Assembly: GCF_014287355.1 (NCBI RefSeq)
Contig: NZ_JACOPE010000001.1
Span: 1,054,001-1,118,000 of the forward strand
Length of the DNA stretch: 64,000 nucleotides
DNA from: Ruminococcus hominis
GTDB lineage: Bacteria > Bacillota > Clostridia > Lachnospirales > Lachnospiraceae
Reading direction: 5' to 3'
Shown here: positions 35,895-45,586 of the stretch, piece after piece
Layout: each line of letters begins with the position of its first letter
Numbering within the stretch: position 1 is the stretch's first letter
Notes under the pieces: generated by a model
What the model was told of the DNA's origin: nothing
Database searches by the model: none
Seen by the model: only the letters and a program-made list of their open reading frames with translations
Position numbers and translations under genes: made by a program

Positions 35895-37613
35895 ATGAAA
35901 CAGATTTCAGGTAATAAGTTGTTAGTAAAAGCATTGAAAGAAGAAGGGGTAGACACATTATTTGGTTATCCGGGGGCTTGTACGATCGATATCAGTGATG
36001 AGCTTTATAAACAGGATGATATACGTGTGATTCTGCCTCGACATGAGCAGGCTTTGGTTCATGCTGCCGATGCATATGCCCGTACGACAGGTAAAGTCGG
36101 AGTCTGTCTCGTAACAAGCGGACCGGGAGCGACGAACCTTGTAACAGGTCTTGCAACAGCAAACTATGACAGTGTGCCATTGGTTTGTTTTACTGGTCAG
36201 GTTTCAAGACATTTGATCGGAAACGATGCTTTTCAGGAAGTAGATATCGTAGGTATTACAAGAAGTATTACGAAGTACGGTGTTACTGTCCATAAACGTG
36301 AGGACCTGGGTCGTATTATCAAAGAAGCCTTTTATATAGCAAGAACAGGGAAACCGGGTCCGGTACTGATTGACCTTCCGAAAGATGTTATGGCAGAGCT
36401 TGGAAGTGCAGAGTACCCGAAATCTGTAAATATCCGTGGATACAAACCGACTACGGCTGTTCATATCGGACAGTTGAAACGAGCTTTGAAAATGCTTGGA
36501 AAAGCAGAACGTCCGTTATTTCTTGCAGGTGGCGGAGTAATCATTGCAGATGCAAAAGAGGCATTTAAAGAAGTTGTAGAGAAGACAAATGTACCGGTTG
36601 TTACAACTGTTATGGGACGTGGTGCGATTCCAACGAACCACCCATTGTTTATAGGAAACCTTGGTATGCACGGTGCGTATGCGGCCAATATGGCAGTTAG
36701 TGAGTGTGATCTGTTGTTCTCTATCGGAACGAGATTTAACGACCGTATTACAGGGAAATTACATGAGTTTGCCCCACATGCACAAATTATCCACATAGAT
36801 ATTGATACAGCGTCCATTTCGCGAAATATCCATGTTGATGTTCCGATTGTTGCAGATGCGAAAGATGCAATTACAAAAATGAATGAATATGTTGTTCCAT
36901 GTAAGACGAAGAAATGGCTAGATGAGATCAATGAGTGGCAGCATGTACACCCGTTGACGATGAAAAAGCATGCAGAAATGGGACCGATGGATATTATCGG
37001 GGAGATTAACAGACAGTTTGATGAGGCAATCATTGTAACGGATGTAGGTCAGCATCAGATGTTTGCGGCACAGTTTACAGAGATTACAGAGAAGAAGCAG
37101 ATTATTATGTCAGGCGGACTTGGAACGATGGGGTATGGATTCCCGGGAGCAATCGGAGCAAAACTGGGCAATCCGGATAAGCCGGTCATTATGATCTCAG
37201 GAGATGGCGGTATGCAGATGAACATTCAGGAATTTGCAACTGCAGTATTGGAAGAACTTCCTGTTATCTTATGTGTATTTAACAATACATATCTTGGAAT
37301 GGTACGTCAGTGGCAGAAATTATTCTATGGAAAACGTTATGGAATGACAGATTTGCGCGCGGGTGCTTTGACAAGAAGAACAAATGGAGAAGAAAAGCCG
37401 GAGTATACACCGGACTTCATTAAGCTGGCAGAGAGTTATGGAGCAAAGGGTATACGTGTTACAAAAACAGATGAGATTGCAGCAGCATTTGAAGAGGCTA
37501 AGAAAAATACAAAAGTTCCGACATTGATTGAATTTATCATTGATCCGGAAGAAATGGTATTCCCAATGATTAAGCCGGGCGGAACATTGGAAGAAATGAT
37601 CATAGAGTGTTAG
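35895..37613 (+). CDS. ilvB: Acetolactate synthase large subunit
   Basis: A 572-residue ThDP enzyme that condenses pyruvate into acetolactate or acetohydroxybutyrate, the first step of branched-chain amino acid synthesis. FGYPGACTIDI and the catalytic Glu in PRHEQALVHAADAYA open the Pyr domain. The ThDP motif GDGGMQMN...NNTYLGMVRQWQ is near residue 435-475. The AAGGGAGG site is good. No T-box or leader peptide is visible in the 40-nt gap after znuB, which holds only a GTTTGCAAAC palindrome. Confidence 0.95.
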   Translation: MKQISGNKLLVKALKEEGVDTLFGYPGACTIDISDELYKQDDIRVILPRHEQALVHAADAYARTTGKVGVCLVTSGPGATNLVTGLATANYDSVPLVCFTGQVSRHLIGNDAFQEVDIVGITRSITKYGVTVHKREDLGRIIKEAFYIARTGKPGPVLIDLPKDVMAELGSAEYPKSVNIRGYKPTTAVHIGQLKRALKMLGKAERPLFLAGGGVIIADAKEAFKEVVEKTNVPVVTTVMGRGAIPTNHPLFIGNLGMHGAYAANMAVSECDLLFSIGTRFNDRITGKLHEFAPHAQIIHIDIDTASISRNIHVDVPIVADAKDAITKMNEYVVPCKTKKWLDEINEWQHVHPLTMKKHAEMGPMDIIGEINRQFDEAIIVTDVGQHQMFAAQFTEITEKKQIIMSGGLGTMGYGFPGAIGAKLGNPDKPVIMISGDGGMQMNIQEFATAVLEELPVILCVFNNTYLGMVRQWQKLFYGKRYGMTDLRAGALTRRTNGEEKPEYTPDFIKLAESYGAKGIRVTKTDEIAAAFEEAKKNTKVPTLIEFIIDPEEMVFPMIKPGGTLEEMIIEC

Positions 37614-37626
37614 GAGGACTGAAAAA

Positions 37627-38136
37627 ATGGAGAATAGTATAAAGAAAAGATGGATTTCATTGTATGTAGAAAATCAGGTAGGTGTTCTTTCAAAAATTTC
37701 AGGACTCTTTTCCGGAAAAGCATATAACCTGGATAGTCTGACAGTAGGAACAACAGAAGATCCTACAGTATCACGAATGACGATCGCAACAGTCAGTGAT
37801 GATGAAACATTTGAACAGATAAAAAAACAATTGAATCGAATGGTAGAAGTGATTAAAGTAATCGACTTTACAGATTTATTTGTCCGTATGAAAGAAATTT
37901 TATATGTAAAGGTTAAAAAATGCAGCAGAGAAGATAAGGCAGAGCTGTTTCGAATTGCAGAGACATATAAAGCAAAACCGATGGATATCGGAAGAGACAG
38001 TCTTCTGATTGAATTCGTTCAGACTGCAACAAAGAATGATGCGGTTATCAAACTGATGAAGGAAGAGTTCCAGAATATTGAAGTTGTACGTGGCGGAAGC
38101 GTTGGAATTGAGTCGATTAGCATGATGGAAAGATAA
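37627..38136 (+). CDS. ilvN: Acetolactate synthase small regulatory subunit
   Basis: A 169-residue regulatory subunit. An N-terminal ACT domain (VENQVGVLSKISGLFSGKAY, about 12-31) senses valine in the family, and the C-terminal half (about 85-165) activates the large subunit. It follows ilvB after 13 nt with an AGGAGG site. Confidence 0.94.
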   Translation: MENSIKKRWISLYVENQVGVLSKISGLFSGKAYNLDSLTVGTTEDPTVSRMTIATVSDDETFEQIKKQLNRMVEVIKVIDFTDLFVRMKEILYVKVKKCSREDKAELFRIAETYKAKPMDIGRDSLLIEFVQTATKNDAVIKLMKEEFQNIEVVRGGSVGIESISMMER

Positions 38137-38163
38137 AAAAATATAAAAAAACAGAGTGCACTC

Positions 38164-38192
38164 TTGAATTTTCTTTTTAATCGTATTATAAT
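38164..38192 (+). promoter_or_regulatory. Promoter of ilvE
   Basis: TTGAAT (38164-38169), 17 nt and a perfect TATAAT (38187-38192). GGAGG at 38224-38228 precedes the ATG at 38237. Confidence 0.75.
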
Positions 38193-38236
38193 CGACTAAA
38201 GATAGAAAGCTTGATATTGGAATGGAGGAACTACAG

Positions 38237-39262
38237 ATGGATAAGAAAAATATTGATTGGGAGAATCTTGGATTTGGATATGTTCAGACAGAGAAGCGTT
38301 ATGTTTCAAACTTCAAAGATGGAAAATGGGATGATGGAGTCCTGACAGAGGATGCGAACATCGTTCTGAATGAATGTGCAGGAGTACTTCAGTATGCACA
38401 GACAGTATTTGAAGGCATGAAAGCATATACAACAGAAGATGGACGAATTGTTGTATTTCGCCCTGATTTGAATGCAAAACGTATGGTTGATTCTGCGAAG
38501 AGACTCGAGATGCCTCCGTTCCCAGAAGAGAGATTTGTAGATGCGATTGAAAAGGTTGTTAAGGCAAATGCTGAATATGTACCACCATACGGTTCAGGAG
38601 CAACTCTGTATTTAAGACCTTATATGTTTGGAAGTAATCCGGTTATCGGAGTAAAACCTGCAAATGAGTATCAGTTCCGTATTTTTGCGACACCGGTAGG
38701 ACCATACTTCAAAGGTGGAGCAAAACCTGTAACAATCTGTATTTCAGATTTTGACCGTGCTGCACCGCATGGAACAGGACATATCAAGGCTGGATTGAAC
38801 TATGCTATGAGCCTGCATGCAATTGTAACAGCTCATGCAAATGGATTTGATGAGAACATGTATCTTGATTCTGCTACAAGAACAAAAGTAGAAGAGACAG
38901 GTGGAGCAAACTTCATTTTTGTAACAAAAGATAATAAAGTTGTAACTCCTCATTCAAATACAATTCTTCCATCTATTACAAGACGTTCTCTGATGTATAT
39001 TGCAGAGCATTATCTTGGACTTGAAGTAGAAGAAAGAGATGTATATGTAGAAGAACTGAAAGATTTTGCAGAGTGTGGTCTGTGTGGAACAGCAGCCGTT
39101 ATCTCACCGGTAGGTAAAGTTGTTGATCACGGAAAAGAAATCTGTTTCCCAAGCGGAATGGAGAAGATGGGACCAATCACTCAGAAATTGTATGATACAT
39201 TGACAGGTATCCAGATGGGACGTATCGAAGCTCCGGAAGGATGGCTGAAAGTAATCGAATAA
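38237..39262 (+). CDS. ilvE: Branched-chain amino acid aminotransferase
   Basis: A 341-residue fold-type IV PLP transaminase for valine, leucine and isoleucine, of the type with GVLQYAQTVFEGMKAY. The PLP Lys is expected in GHIKAGLNYAMSL; the YLDS..TKVEETGGANFIFV segment is conserved. The ATG at 38237 follows GGAGG; an in-frame ATG at 38222 overlaps that site. It has its own promoter downstream of ilvBN. Confidence 0.94.
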   Translation: MDKKNIDWENLGFGYVQTEKRYVSNFKDGKWDDGVLTEDANIVLNECAGVLQYAQTVFEGMKAYTTEDGRIVVFRPDLNAKRMVDSAKRLEMPPFPEERFVDAIEKVVKANAEYVPPYGSGATLYLRPYMFGSNPVIGVKPANEYQFRIFATPVGPYFKGGAKPVTICISDFDRAAPHGTGHIKAGLNYAMSLHAIVTAHANGFDENMYLDSATRTKVEETGGANFIFVTKDNKVVTPHSNTILPSITRRSLMYIAEHYLGLEVEERDVYVEELKDFAECGLCGTAAVISPVGKVVDHGKEICFPSGMEKMGPITQKLYDTLTGIQMGRIEAPEGWLKVIE

Positions 39263-39327
39263 TTTGGATAATATTTCAGATATAATTTGAAAAAAATAGC
39301 CTGTAAAGTATTTGTAAGGTGGATAAA

Positions 39328-39371
39328 AGAGGGTGCATTCACAAAAAATGTGAATTGCATCTTCTTTTTTT
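39328..39371 (+). terminator. Terminator of ilvE
   Basis: GGTGCATTCAC pairs with GTGAATTGCATC (one bulge), followed by TTCTTTTTTT. Confidence 0.8.
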
Positions 39372-39381
39372 GACAAGGCTG

Positions 39382-39410
39382 TTTACAAGCATTTTACAGA
39401 ATGATATGAT
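39382..39410 (+). promoter_or_regulatory. Promoter of the exported protein-hslO-nadE group
   Basis: TTTACA (39382-39387), 17 nt and TATGAT (39405-39410), 38 nt before the ATG at 39449. A TTGACA at 39370-39375 lacks a partner -10. Confidence 0.65.
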
Positions 39411-39448
39411 AAAATGAAATGGAATTTTAGAATGGAAGTAAAGCAGTA

Positions 39449-40696
39449 ATGAAAAGGTGTATATATACCCTTGCTTTTTTCTGTATGCTTTGTTTTGGAT
39501 GGATGTTGAATCCCTTGACGGTGCATGCGGAGATTGCATCAGACCGGGCGTTTGATGGAGCAGTGTGGGAGAAGATTATAGAGGATGATACAGAGGCGGC
39601 AGAGGGCGTCGTACAATCTATGTGTGTGACAGATTATTACATCATTATGATGGAGAATGTTGCAGAGGATGGAACGACACCGGATATTATAAAAGCATAT
39701 TACCGGTATGACCATGACGAGAATGGACAGCCTGTTGAACGGTATTCCCTTGCAAAACGTGTGCAGGATATGTGTTATGAACATTGTAACGGAATGGCAT
39801 TTAACCCAAATACGCGGGAAATCGTGGTTGCGTTGTACACAAGCTATAATGCGGAAAACCGAGGCTGTGTTTTTTTGCTGGATGCGGATACATTGGAATT
39901 CAAAGGCCGGATGAAGATTTCAGATGATTATAATATACTCGGAATCGGTTATGATCAAACGGAGGATTGTTATTATATTCAGACAAATGCAGATGGTGGA
40001 TATACATTTAAAAAGCTGGACAGTCAGTTTCAGATTGTAGATGATTACGGAACGATGGAAGGCTATTCTAAGGGAACAAATTTTCAGGATCTTTGTGTAA
40101 GCGGAGATTATATCATTAATTTACCCTTGACCTTAAATATGGGAATCGGTGATTATATTAACATGTATTCTATCTCCAGAAGAGTGATGGTGTCGGATAC
40201 ACAGATGAATTTCAATTTTGAAGGAGTAAGTGCAGATGAACCGGAAAGTATCTGTGAATTAGAACCTGGATTATTTGCGGTAACAGTGACGCAGTCATAT
40301 GCAGACGGAAGAAGAACTGTGGCGGTCTATAAGACGATGGTTCCTTATAATTTTCCGGCAGCAGATATACAAAAGAGTACAGAGCCGATAAGTGAAGATG
40401 TGAGTACACCGGAAATAGTGGCAAGTGAAAAACAAGAAGATCAGCATGTTATCTCAACACCTGTAAAGCAAAAGATATCAAGCCTTGCGAAGTTAAAAAG
40501 CAAGATCAAGCTGCCATCAGTAAAACAGGTTTTGAAGGTTGTATTATTGCTTGTGGTTGCAATTGTTATATTCCTTGCATTTTATATGCGGCTTATTGCC
40601 ATCAGACGGGAACGTCAGCGCAAGCTGGAAAAGGCAAGAAGAGAGCGAAAAGCAATCAGAGAGAAATACGAGGACGAAGAAAGAAGAATATATTGA
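39449..40696 (+). CDS. Exported, C-terminally membrane-anchored protein of unknown function
   Basis: A 415-residue protein I do not recognise. Residues 1-27 form a signal peptide ending near VHAEIA. Residues about 30-310 are rich in Y, G and D with recurring beta-strand patterns (GMAFNPNTREIVVALYTSY, LGIGYDQTEDCYYIQTN), resembling a beta-propeller. A linker with many E, T and P (about 320-355) leads to one membrane helix (VLKVVLLLVVAIVIFLAFY, about 368-386) and a very basic, coiled C-terminal tail in the cytoplasm. It may sense or bind something at the cell surface; this is inference. It starts a run with a methyltransferase, hslO and nadE. Confidence 0.75.
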   Translation: MKRCIYTLAFFCMLCFGWMLNPLTVHAEIASDRAFDGAVWEKIIEDDTEAAEGVVQSMCVTDYYIIMMENVAEDGTTPDIIKAYYRYDHDENGQPVERYSLAKRVQDMCYEHCNGMAFNPNTREIVVALYTSYNAENRGCVFLLDADTLEFKGRMKISDDYNILGIGYDQTEDCYYIQTNADGGYTFKKLDSQFQIVDDYGTMEGYSKGTNFQDLCVSGDYIINLPLTLNMGIGDYINMYSISRRVMVSDTQMNFNFEGVSADEPESICELEPGLFAVTVTQSYADGRRTVAVYKTMVPYNFPAADIQKSTEPISEDVSTPEIVASEKQEDQHVISTPVKQKISSLAKLKSKIKLPSVKQVLKVVLLLVVAIVIFLAFYMRLIAIRRERQRKLEKARRERKAIREKYEDEERRIY

Positions 40697-40711
40697 TAAA
40701 CGAGGTAGAAG

Positions 40712-41485
40712 ATGGAAGCATATACAAGTTTTGCAGTAGTGTATGATACGTTCATGGATAATGTGCCTTATGAAGAATGGGGAGAATATTTACATGGATT
40801 GTTATTGGAATATGGGGTGGAAGACGGGCTGGTTTTGGACCTTGGATGCGGAACCGGAACAATGACTGAAATTTTAGCTTCAAAGGGCTATGATATGACC
40901 GGAGTAGATTTTTCGGAAGAAATGTTAGATATTGCAATGCAGAAACGCACGAAGAGTGGACATGATATATTATATCTGATGCAGGATATGCGGGAATTTG
41001 AATTATATGGAACAGTCAGAGCCATTGTAAGCGTTTGTGATTCTATGAATTATCTTACAGAAGATGGTGATTTGGAGCAGGTGTTCAGACTTGCCAATAA
41101 TTATCTGGATCCGGGCGGATTATTTATTTTTGATATGAATACAGAATATAAATATCGCGAAATGCTGGGGGACCAGACAATCGCAGAAGAACGTGAGAAT
41201 TGTAGTTTTATTTGGGACAACTATTATTACGAGGAAGAAAAGATCAATGAATATCAGTTATCTTTGTTTGTGGAAGACCCGGTTTTAAGTGAAAAGACGG
41301 GACAGGATATTTGCAGAAAATTTCAAGAGATGCACTATCAGAGAGCATACAGTCTCGCAGAAGTAAAGGCAGCATTGGAAGTGGCAGGGATGGAGTTTAT
41401 TGCGGCTTACGATGCATTTACAAGGAATCCGGTGCATCAGGAAAGTGAGCGTATGTATATCATTGCGAGAGAACAGGGAAAGTAA
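40712..41485 (+). CDS. Class I SAM-dependent methyltransferase
   Basis: A 257-residue protein. Motif I is VLDLGCGTGT (41-50), followed by GVDFSEEML and MQDMREF. The C-terminal half resembles small-molecule methyltransferases common in Firmicutes upstream of hslO. The substrate is unknown. It starts 15 nt after the exported protein and ends 15 nt before hslO. Confidence 0.85.
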   Translation: MEAYTSFAVVYDTFMDNVPYEEWGEYLHGLLLEYGVEDGLVLDLGCGTGTMTEILASKGYDMTGVDFSEEMLDIAMQKRTKSGHDILYLMQDMREFELYGTVRAIVSVCDSMNYLTEDGDLEQVFRLANNYLDPGGLFIFDMNTEYKYREMLGDQTIAEERENCSFIWDNYYYEEEKINEYQLSLFVEDPVLSEKTGQDICRKFQEMHYQRAYSLAEVKAALEVAGMEFIAAYDAFTRNPVHQESERMYIIAREQGK

Positions 41486-41500
41486 GAGAGGAGAATAGAT

Positions 41501-42379
41501 ATGTCAGATTATATAGTAAGAGCAACAGCGGCAAATACACAGATTCGTGCATTTGCTGCATCAACAACAGAATTGGTAGAGGAGGCACGCAAGCGTCATC
41601 AGACAAGTCCGGTTGCGACAGCAGCGCTGGGACGTCTGCTTACAGCCGGTGTTATGATGGGAAGTATGATGAAGAATGACAGTGATGTATTGACATTACA
41701 GATTCAGTGTGGCGGTGAGATTGGAGGAATGACGGTGACTGCAGACAGTCACGGAGATGTAAAAGGATATGTGAATAATCCGGATGTTATGCTGCCGCCA
41801 AAGAATGGCAAGCTGGATGTTGGAGGCGCATTGGGACCGGGATTTTTGAATGTAATCAAAGATATGGGACTAAAAGAGCCATATTCAGGACAGACTATGC
41901 TTCAGACAGGTGAGATTGCAGAAGATCTGACATATTATTTTGCAACATCAGAGCAGGTACCATCATCTGTCGGTTTGGGTGTTTTGATGGAGAAAGACAA
42001 TACAGTGCGCTGCGCAGGTGGATTTATTGTACAGGTAATGCCATTTGTAGATGATGAGGTTCTTGATAAATTAGAGGCCAATATCCAGAAGATTCAATCT
42101 GTAACAGCGATGCTTGATAATGGACATACTCCGGAAGAGATGCTGAATCAGGTTTTGGAAGGGCTGGATGTAGAGATTACAGATACGCTTCCTGCTAAAT
42201 TTAACTGTAATTGCTCAAAGGATAGAATTGAAAAAGCAATTATCAGCATTGGTAAAAAGGAAATACAGGCTATGATCGATGATGATAAACCGATTGAAGT
42301 GAAGTGTCATTTCTGTAATACAGCGTATAAATTTGAAGTGGAAGAGTTAAAAAAGCTGCTTAAGAAGGCAACGAGATAA
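41501..42379 (+). CDS. hslO: Redox-regulated chaperone Hsp33
   Basis: A 292-residue Hsp33, a holdase switched on by oxidation of a zinc centre. The four zinc Cys are in FNCNCSKD (CXC) and KCHFCNTAY (CXXC) near the C-terminus. The N-terminal domain keeps ATAALGRLLTAGVMMGSMM. It lies 69 nt before nadE. Confidence 0.95.
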   Translation: MSDYIVRATAANTQIRAFAASTTELVEEARKRHQTSPVATAALGRLLTAGVMMGSMMKNDSDVLTLQIQCGGEIGGMTVTADSHGDVKGYVNNPDVMLPPKNGKLDVGGALGPGFLNVIKDMGLKEPYSGQTMLQTGEIAEDLTYYFATSEQVPSSVGLGVLMEKDNTVRCAGGFIVQVMPFVDDEVLDKLEANIQKIQSVTAMLDNGHTPEEMLNQVLEGLDVEITDTLPAKFNCNCSKDRIEKAIISIGKKEIQAMIDDDKPIEVKCHFCNTAYKFEVEELKKLLKKATR

Positions 42380-42448
42380 CACGATTAATATCATGACAAT
42401 GAAAGTTCTAAGTGAAGAGAACCGGATAAGAAACAGGAGTGATGAAAG

Positions 42449-44374
42449 ATGAAACAGGGATTTGTAAAGGTTGCAGCCGTAACACCAAATCTTCAGGTTG
42501 CAGATGTAGAGTACAATACAGGAAAAATTTGTGAGGCAATTGATGCAGCTTACGAGAACAGAGCGAAAGTGGTTGTTTTTCCGGAGCTGTGTATTACAGG
42601 GTATACGTGTAGTGATCTGTTTTTGCAGGATATATTGTTGGAAGAGTCAAAAAAGGCATTATTAAAAATAGCAAAATATACAAGAGACAAGGATATGCTG
42701 ATTTTTGTCGGAATGCCGCTTATGCAGGATGGAAAGCTCTACAATGTGGCAGCAGCCTTAAATAAGGGAGATATTTTAGGATTTACTACAAAAACATTTC
42801 TTCCAAATTATGGTGAATTTTATGAAATGCGTCAATTTACACCGGGACCAAAAGAAGCCAGATGGATTTTGTTTGAGGGAAATAAAGTTCCGTTTGGTCC
42901 GCAGATTTTGTTTGAATGTACAACGATGCCAAATCTTGTAGTTTCAGCTGAAATATGTGAAGATGTATGGGCTCCTATGCCGCCTAGTATTCAGGCTGCA
43001 TTAGGAGGAGCAACACTTATAGTGAACTGTTCAGCCAGTGATGAGACGATTGGTAAGAGCAGTTATAGAAGAGAGCTGATCAAAGGACAGTCAGCACGTC
43101 TGCTTGCCGGATATATTTATGCCAATGCGGGAGAGGGCGAGTCAACAACAGATCTTGTGTTTGGCGGACATAATATTATTGCCGAGAATGGTTCTATATT
43201 GAGAGAATCAAGAAGATTTGTGAATAGAGCAATTTATTCGGAGATTGATATCAATCGTCTGGTCGGTGAGAGACGTAAGAATACAACATTTCAGATAAAT
43301 GATGTACCAGGGCTGATACGCGTTCCTTTTTATCTTGAGATGGAGAAGACCTATCTTACAAGAAAATTTTCAAAACATCCATTTGTGCCATATAACGAGC
43401 GTGAGAAGGCAAGAAGATGTGAGGAAATTTTAAATATCCAGGCAATGGGATTGAAAAAACGTCTTGCACATACACATGCGAAGACAGCGGTAGTTGGAAT
43501 ATCGGGCGGCTTGGATTCTACGCTTGCATTGATTGTAACGGCAAGAGCATTTGATATGCTAAAGAAAGATAAAAAGCAGATTATAGCGGTTACAATGCCT
43601 TGTTTTGGAACAACAGACCGCACCTATCAGAATGCCTGCAAGATGTCGAAACAACTTGGAGCAACGCTTATAGAAGTGCCAATCGCAGAGGCAGTGAATA
43701 TTCATTTCCGTGATATCGGACACGATCCGAAGGATCACAGTGTAACATATGAGAATGGACAGGCGAGAGAGCGTACACAGGTCTTGATGGATATTGCAAA
43801 TAAAGATGGCGGTATGGTTATCGGTACAGGTGATTTGTCAGAGCTGGCGCTTGGATGGGCAACATACAATGGTGATCATATGTCTATGTATGGGGTAAAT
43901 GCTTCGATTCCAAAGACACTGGTAAGACATCTTGTACAGTATGCGGCGGATACGACAGTAGATAAAGAGTTAAAGCAAGTACTTTATGATGTGCTGGATA
44001 CACCGGTAAGTCCGGAATTATTGCCTCCGAAAGACGGGAATATCGCACAGAAGACAGAAGACTTGGTCGGACCATATGAATTACATGATTTTTATTTGTA
44101 TTATTTACTTCGTTTTGGGTTTGAACCAAGCAAGATTTTCCGTCTTGCAAAATATACATTTGAAGATACATATGATGATGTTACAATTTTGAAATGGCTG
44201 GAGACATTCTGTAAAAGATTTTTTGCACAGCAGTTTAAACGTTCATGCCTTCCGGATGGACCAAAAGTAGGTAGTGTAGCATTATCTCCGAGAGGAGACT
44301 GGAGAATGCCAAGTGATGCCTGCGTAGCAGTGTGGCTGAAGGATTTGGAGAATATTTCGTTGTCAGATATTTAA
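42449..44374 (+). CDS. nadE: Glutamine-dependent NAD(+) synthetase
   Basis: A 641-residue two-domain enzyme that amidates nicotinic acid adenine dinucleotide to NAD. The N-terminal nitrilase-like glutaminase has the Glu of FPELCITGY, the Lys of TFLPNYGEFYE and the Cys of SAEICEDVW. The C-terminal synthetase has the P-loop-like GISGGLDSTLALI (about 350-362). The C-terminus RFFAQQFKRSCLPDGPKVG is conserved. The AGGAGTG site precedes the ATG. Confidence 0.96.
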   Translation: MKQGFVKVAAVTPNLQVADVEYNTGKICEAIDAAYENRAKVVVFPELCITGYTCSDLFLQDILLEESKKALLKIAKYTRDKDMLIFVGMPLMQDGKLYNVAAALNKGDILGFTTKTFLPNYGEFYEMRQFTPGPKEARWILFEGNKVPFGPQILFECTTMPNLVVSAEICEDVWAPMPPSIQAALGGATLIVNCSASDETIGKSSYRRELIKGQSARLLAGYIYANAGEGESTTDLVFGGHNIIAENGSILRESRRFVNRAIYSEIDINRLVGERRKNTTFQINDVPGLIRVPFYLEMEKTYLTRKFSKHPFVPYNEREKARRCEEILNIQAMGLKKRLAHTHAKTAVVGISGGLDSTLALIVTARAFDMLKKDKKQIIAVTMPCFGTTDRTYQNACKMSKQLGATLIEVPIAEAVNIHFRDIGHDPKDHSVTYENGQARERTQVLMDIANKDGGMVIGTGDLSELALGWATYNGDHMSMYGVNASIPKTLVRHLVQYAADTTVDKELKQVLYDVLDTPVSPELLPPKDGNIAQKTEDLVGPYELHDFYLYYLLRFGFEPSKIFRLAKYTFEDTYDDVTILKWLETFCKRFFAQQFKRSCLPDGPKVGSVALSPRGDWRMPSDACVAVWLKDLENISLSDI

Positions 44375-44426
44375 AAGAATAAGTTGTTAGCTGTGAAGAG
44401 TTTTTCTTCGCAGACAGACAATAAAG

Positions 44427-44469
44427 AAAAGAGGCAGGATATCCGTTGAACGGACAACCTGCCTCTTTT
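44427..44469. terminator. Bidirectional terminator between nadE and arcC
   Basis: AAAAGAGGCAGG and CCTGCCTCTTTT form a 12-bp perfect stem, with an inner TCCG/CGGA pair in the loop. A/T flanks on both sides fit termination of both converging operons. Confidence 0.85.
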
Positions 44470-44541
44470 CTCTTTAGGTGTTGAAATAAGTATAGCTGTA
44501 AAAATAGCAAAATTGATTTTGGAAGATAAATCTTATAAAAA

Positions 44542-45486
44542 TTAAAGTGAAATACGTGTACCAGTTACTCCATTGATACCATCTTTTGCTTTTTCAAGCA
44601 ATGTGATCAATGCCTGACGACCAGGTTTTGATTCTGCAAAGTCAACCGCAGCCTGAACTTTTGGAAGCATAGAACCAGGAGCGAAGTGACCTTCTTCCAT
44701 GTACTGTTTTGCTTCCTCAACTGTCATATGATCAATCCATTTTTCATCTGGTTTTCCATAGTTTACAGCAACTTTTTCTACAGCTGTAAGGATGATGAGG
44801 AAGTCAGCGTCCAGATTTTTAGCCATCAGACAGCTTGCGAAGTCTTTATCGATAACTGCGCTGGCACCTTTTAAGTGATTTCCCTGCAATGTAACAGGAA
44901 TACCGCCACCACCACAAGCGATAACAAGTTCACCTGCATTAACCATGTTACGGATTGTTCCAATTTCAACGATTTCCTGTGGCTTTGGAGAAGCAACAAC
45001 ACGGCGATATCCACGTCCTGCATCCTCTTTCATGATATAGTTATATTTCTCAGCCATCTCATCAGCCTGTTCTTTTGTTAAGAAACGTCCGATTGGTTTT
45101 GATGGATTTTCGAAAGCCGGATCATTTTCATCTACACGAACCTGTGTGATCATTGTAGCAACCGGAATATCTGTGATTCCACGATTTAACAATTCTTCAC
45201 GTAATGCATTCTGCAAGTCATAACCGATGTAAGCCTGGCTCATCGCAACACAAACAGAAAGTGGTGTGTTAGGCTGTTTTTCATCTTCATGAGTTAAAGC
45301 GAGCATAGCATTATTAATCATACCAACCTGTGGTCCGTTGCCATGTGCAACAACAACTTCACAGCCTTCTTCAATCAGATCAACGATTGCACGAGCTGTA
45401 ATTTTAACTGCTGCCATCTGCTCTGGAAGTGTATTGCCAAGAGCATTTCCCCCGAGAGCAATGACAATTCTCTTCTTTTTAGACAT
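44542..45486 (-). CDS. arcC: Carbamate kinase
   Basis: A 314-residue carbamate kinase that makes ATP from carbamoyl phosphate and ADP, releasing ammonia and CO2. The N-terminal ALGGNALG, VVAHGNGPQVG, the EDAGRGYRRVVASPKP region and ACGGGGIPV near the middle are family signatures. The ATG at 45486 has GGAGGAATA; the TTG at 45501 overlaps that site. It is last in the leftward ygeX-ygeY-ygeW-arcC run, where it can turn carbamoyl phosphate from the carbamoyltransferase YgeW into ATP (inference from context). Confidence 0.95.
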   Translation of the reverse strand: MSKKKRIVIALGGNALGNTLPEQMAAVKITARAIVDLIEEGCEVVVAHGNGPQVGMINNAMLALTHEDEKQPNTPLSVCVAMSQAYIGYDLQNALREELLNRGITDIPVATMITQVRVDENDPAFENPSKPIGRFLTKEQADEMAEKYNYIMKEDAGRGYRRVVASPKPQEIVEIGTIRNMVNAGELVIACGGGGIPVTLQGNHLKGASAVIDKDFASCLMAKNLDADFLIILTAVEKVAVNYGKPDEKWIDHMTVEEAKQYMEEGHFAPGSMLPKVQAAVDFAESKPGRQALITLLEKAKDGINGVTGTRISL

Positions 45487-45520
45487 TTTATATTCCTCCA
45501 AATGAAATTTTTGTTTTTAA

Positions 45521-45551
45521 AACCAGAAGCGAAACAGGTTCGCTTCTGGTT
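45521..45551 (-). terminator. Intercistronic hairpin between ygeW and arcC
   Basis: Perfect 13-bp arms AACCAGAAGCGAA and TTCGCTTCTGGTT surround a 5-nt loop. On the leftward strand the right arm runs into TTAAAAAC. It is probably a partial terminator or RNA-stabilising stem. Confidence 0.6.
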
Positions 45552-45586
45552 CGTTATAAGACTATGTTTAATTTGTGCTTAAAATC

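Noticed and set aside
36461..37033. A 190-codon leftward open frame opposite ilvB
   Set aside because: Shadow frame; ilvB on the other strand is certain.
39370..39398. TTGACA at 39370 as the -35 of the exported-protein promoter
   Set aside because: At 17 nt the partner hexamer is TTTACA, not a -10; the TTTACA-17-TATGAT pair fits better, and the TTGACA overlaps the terminator T run.
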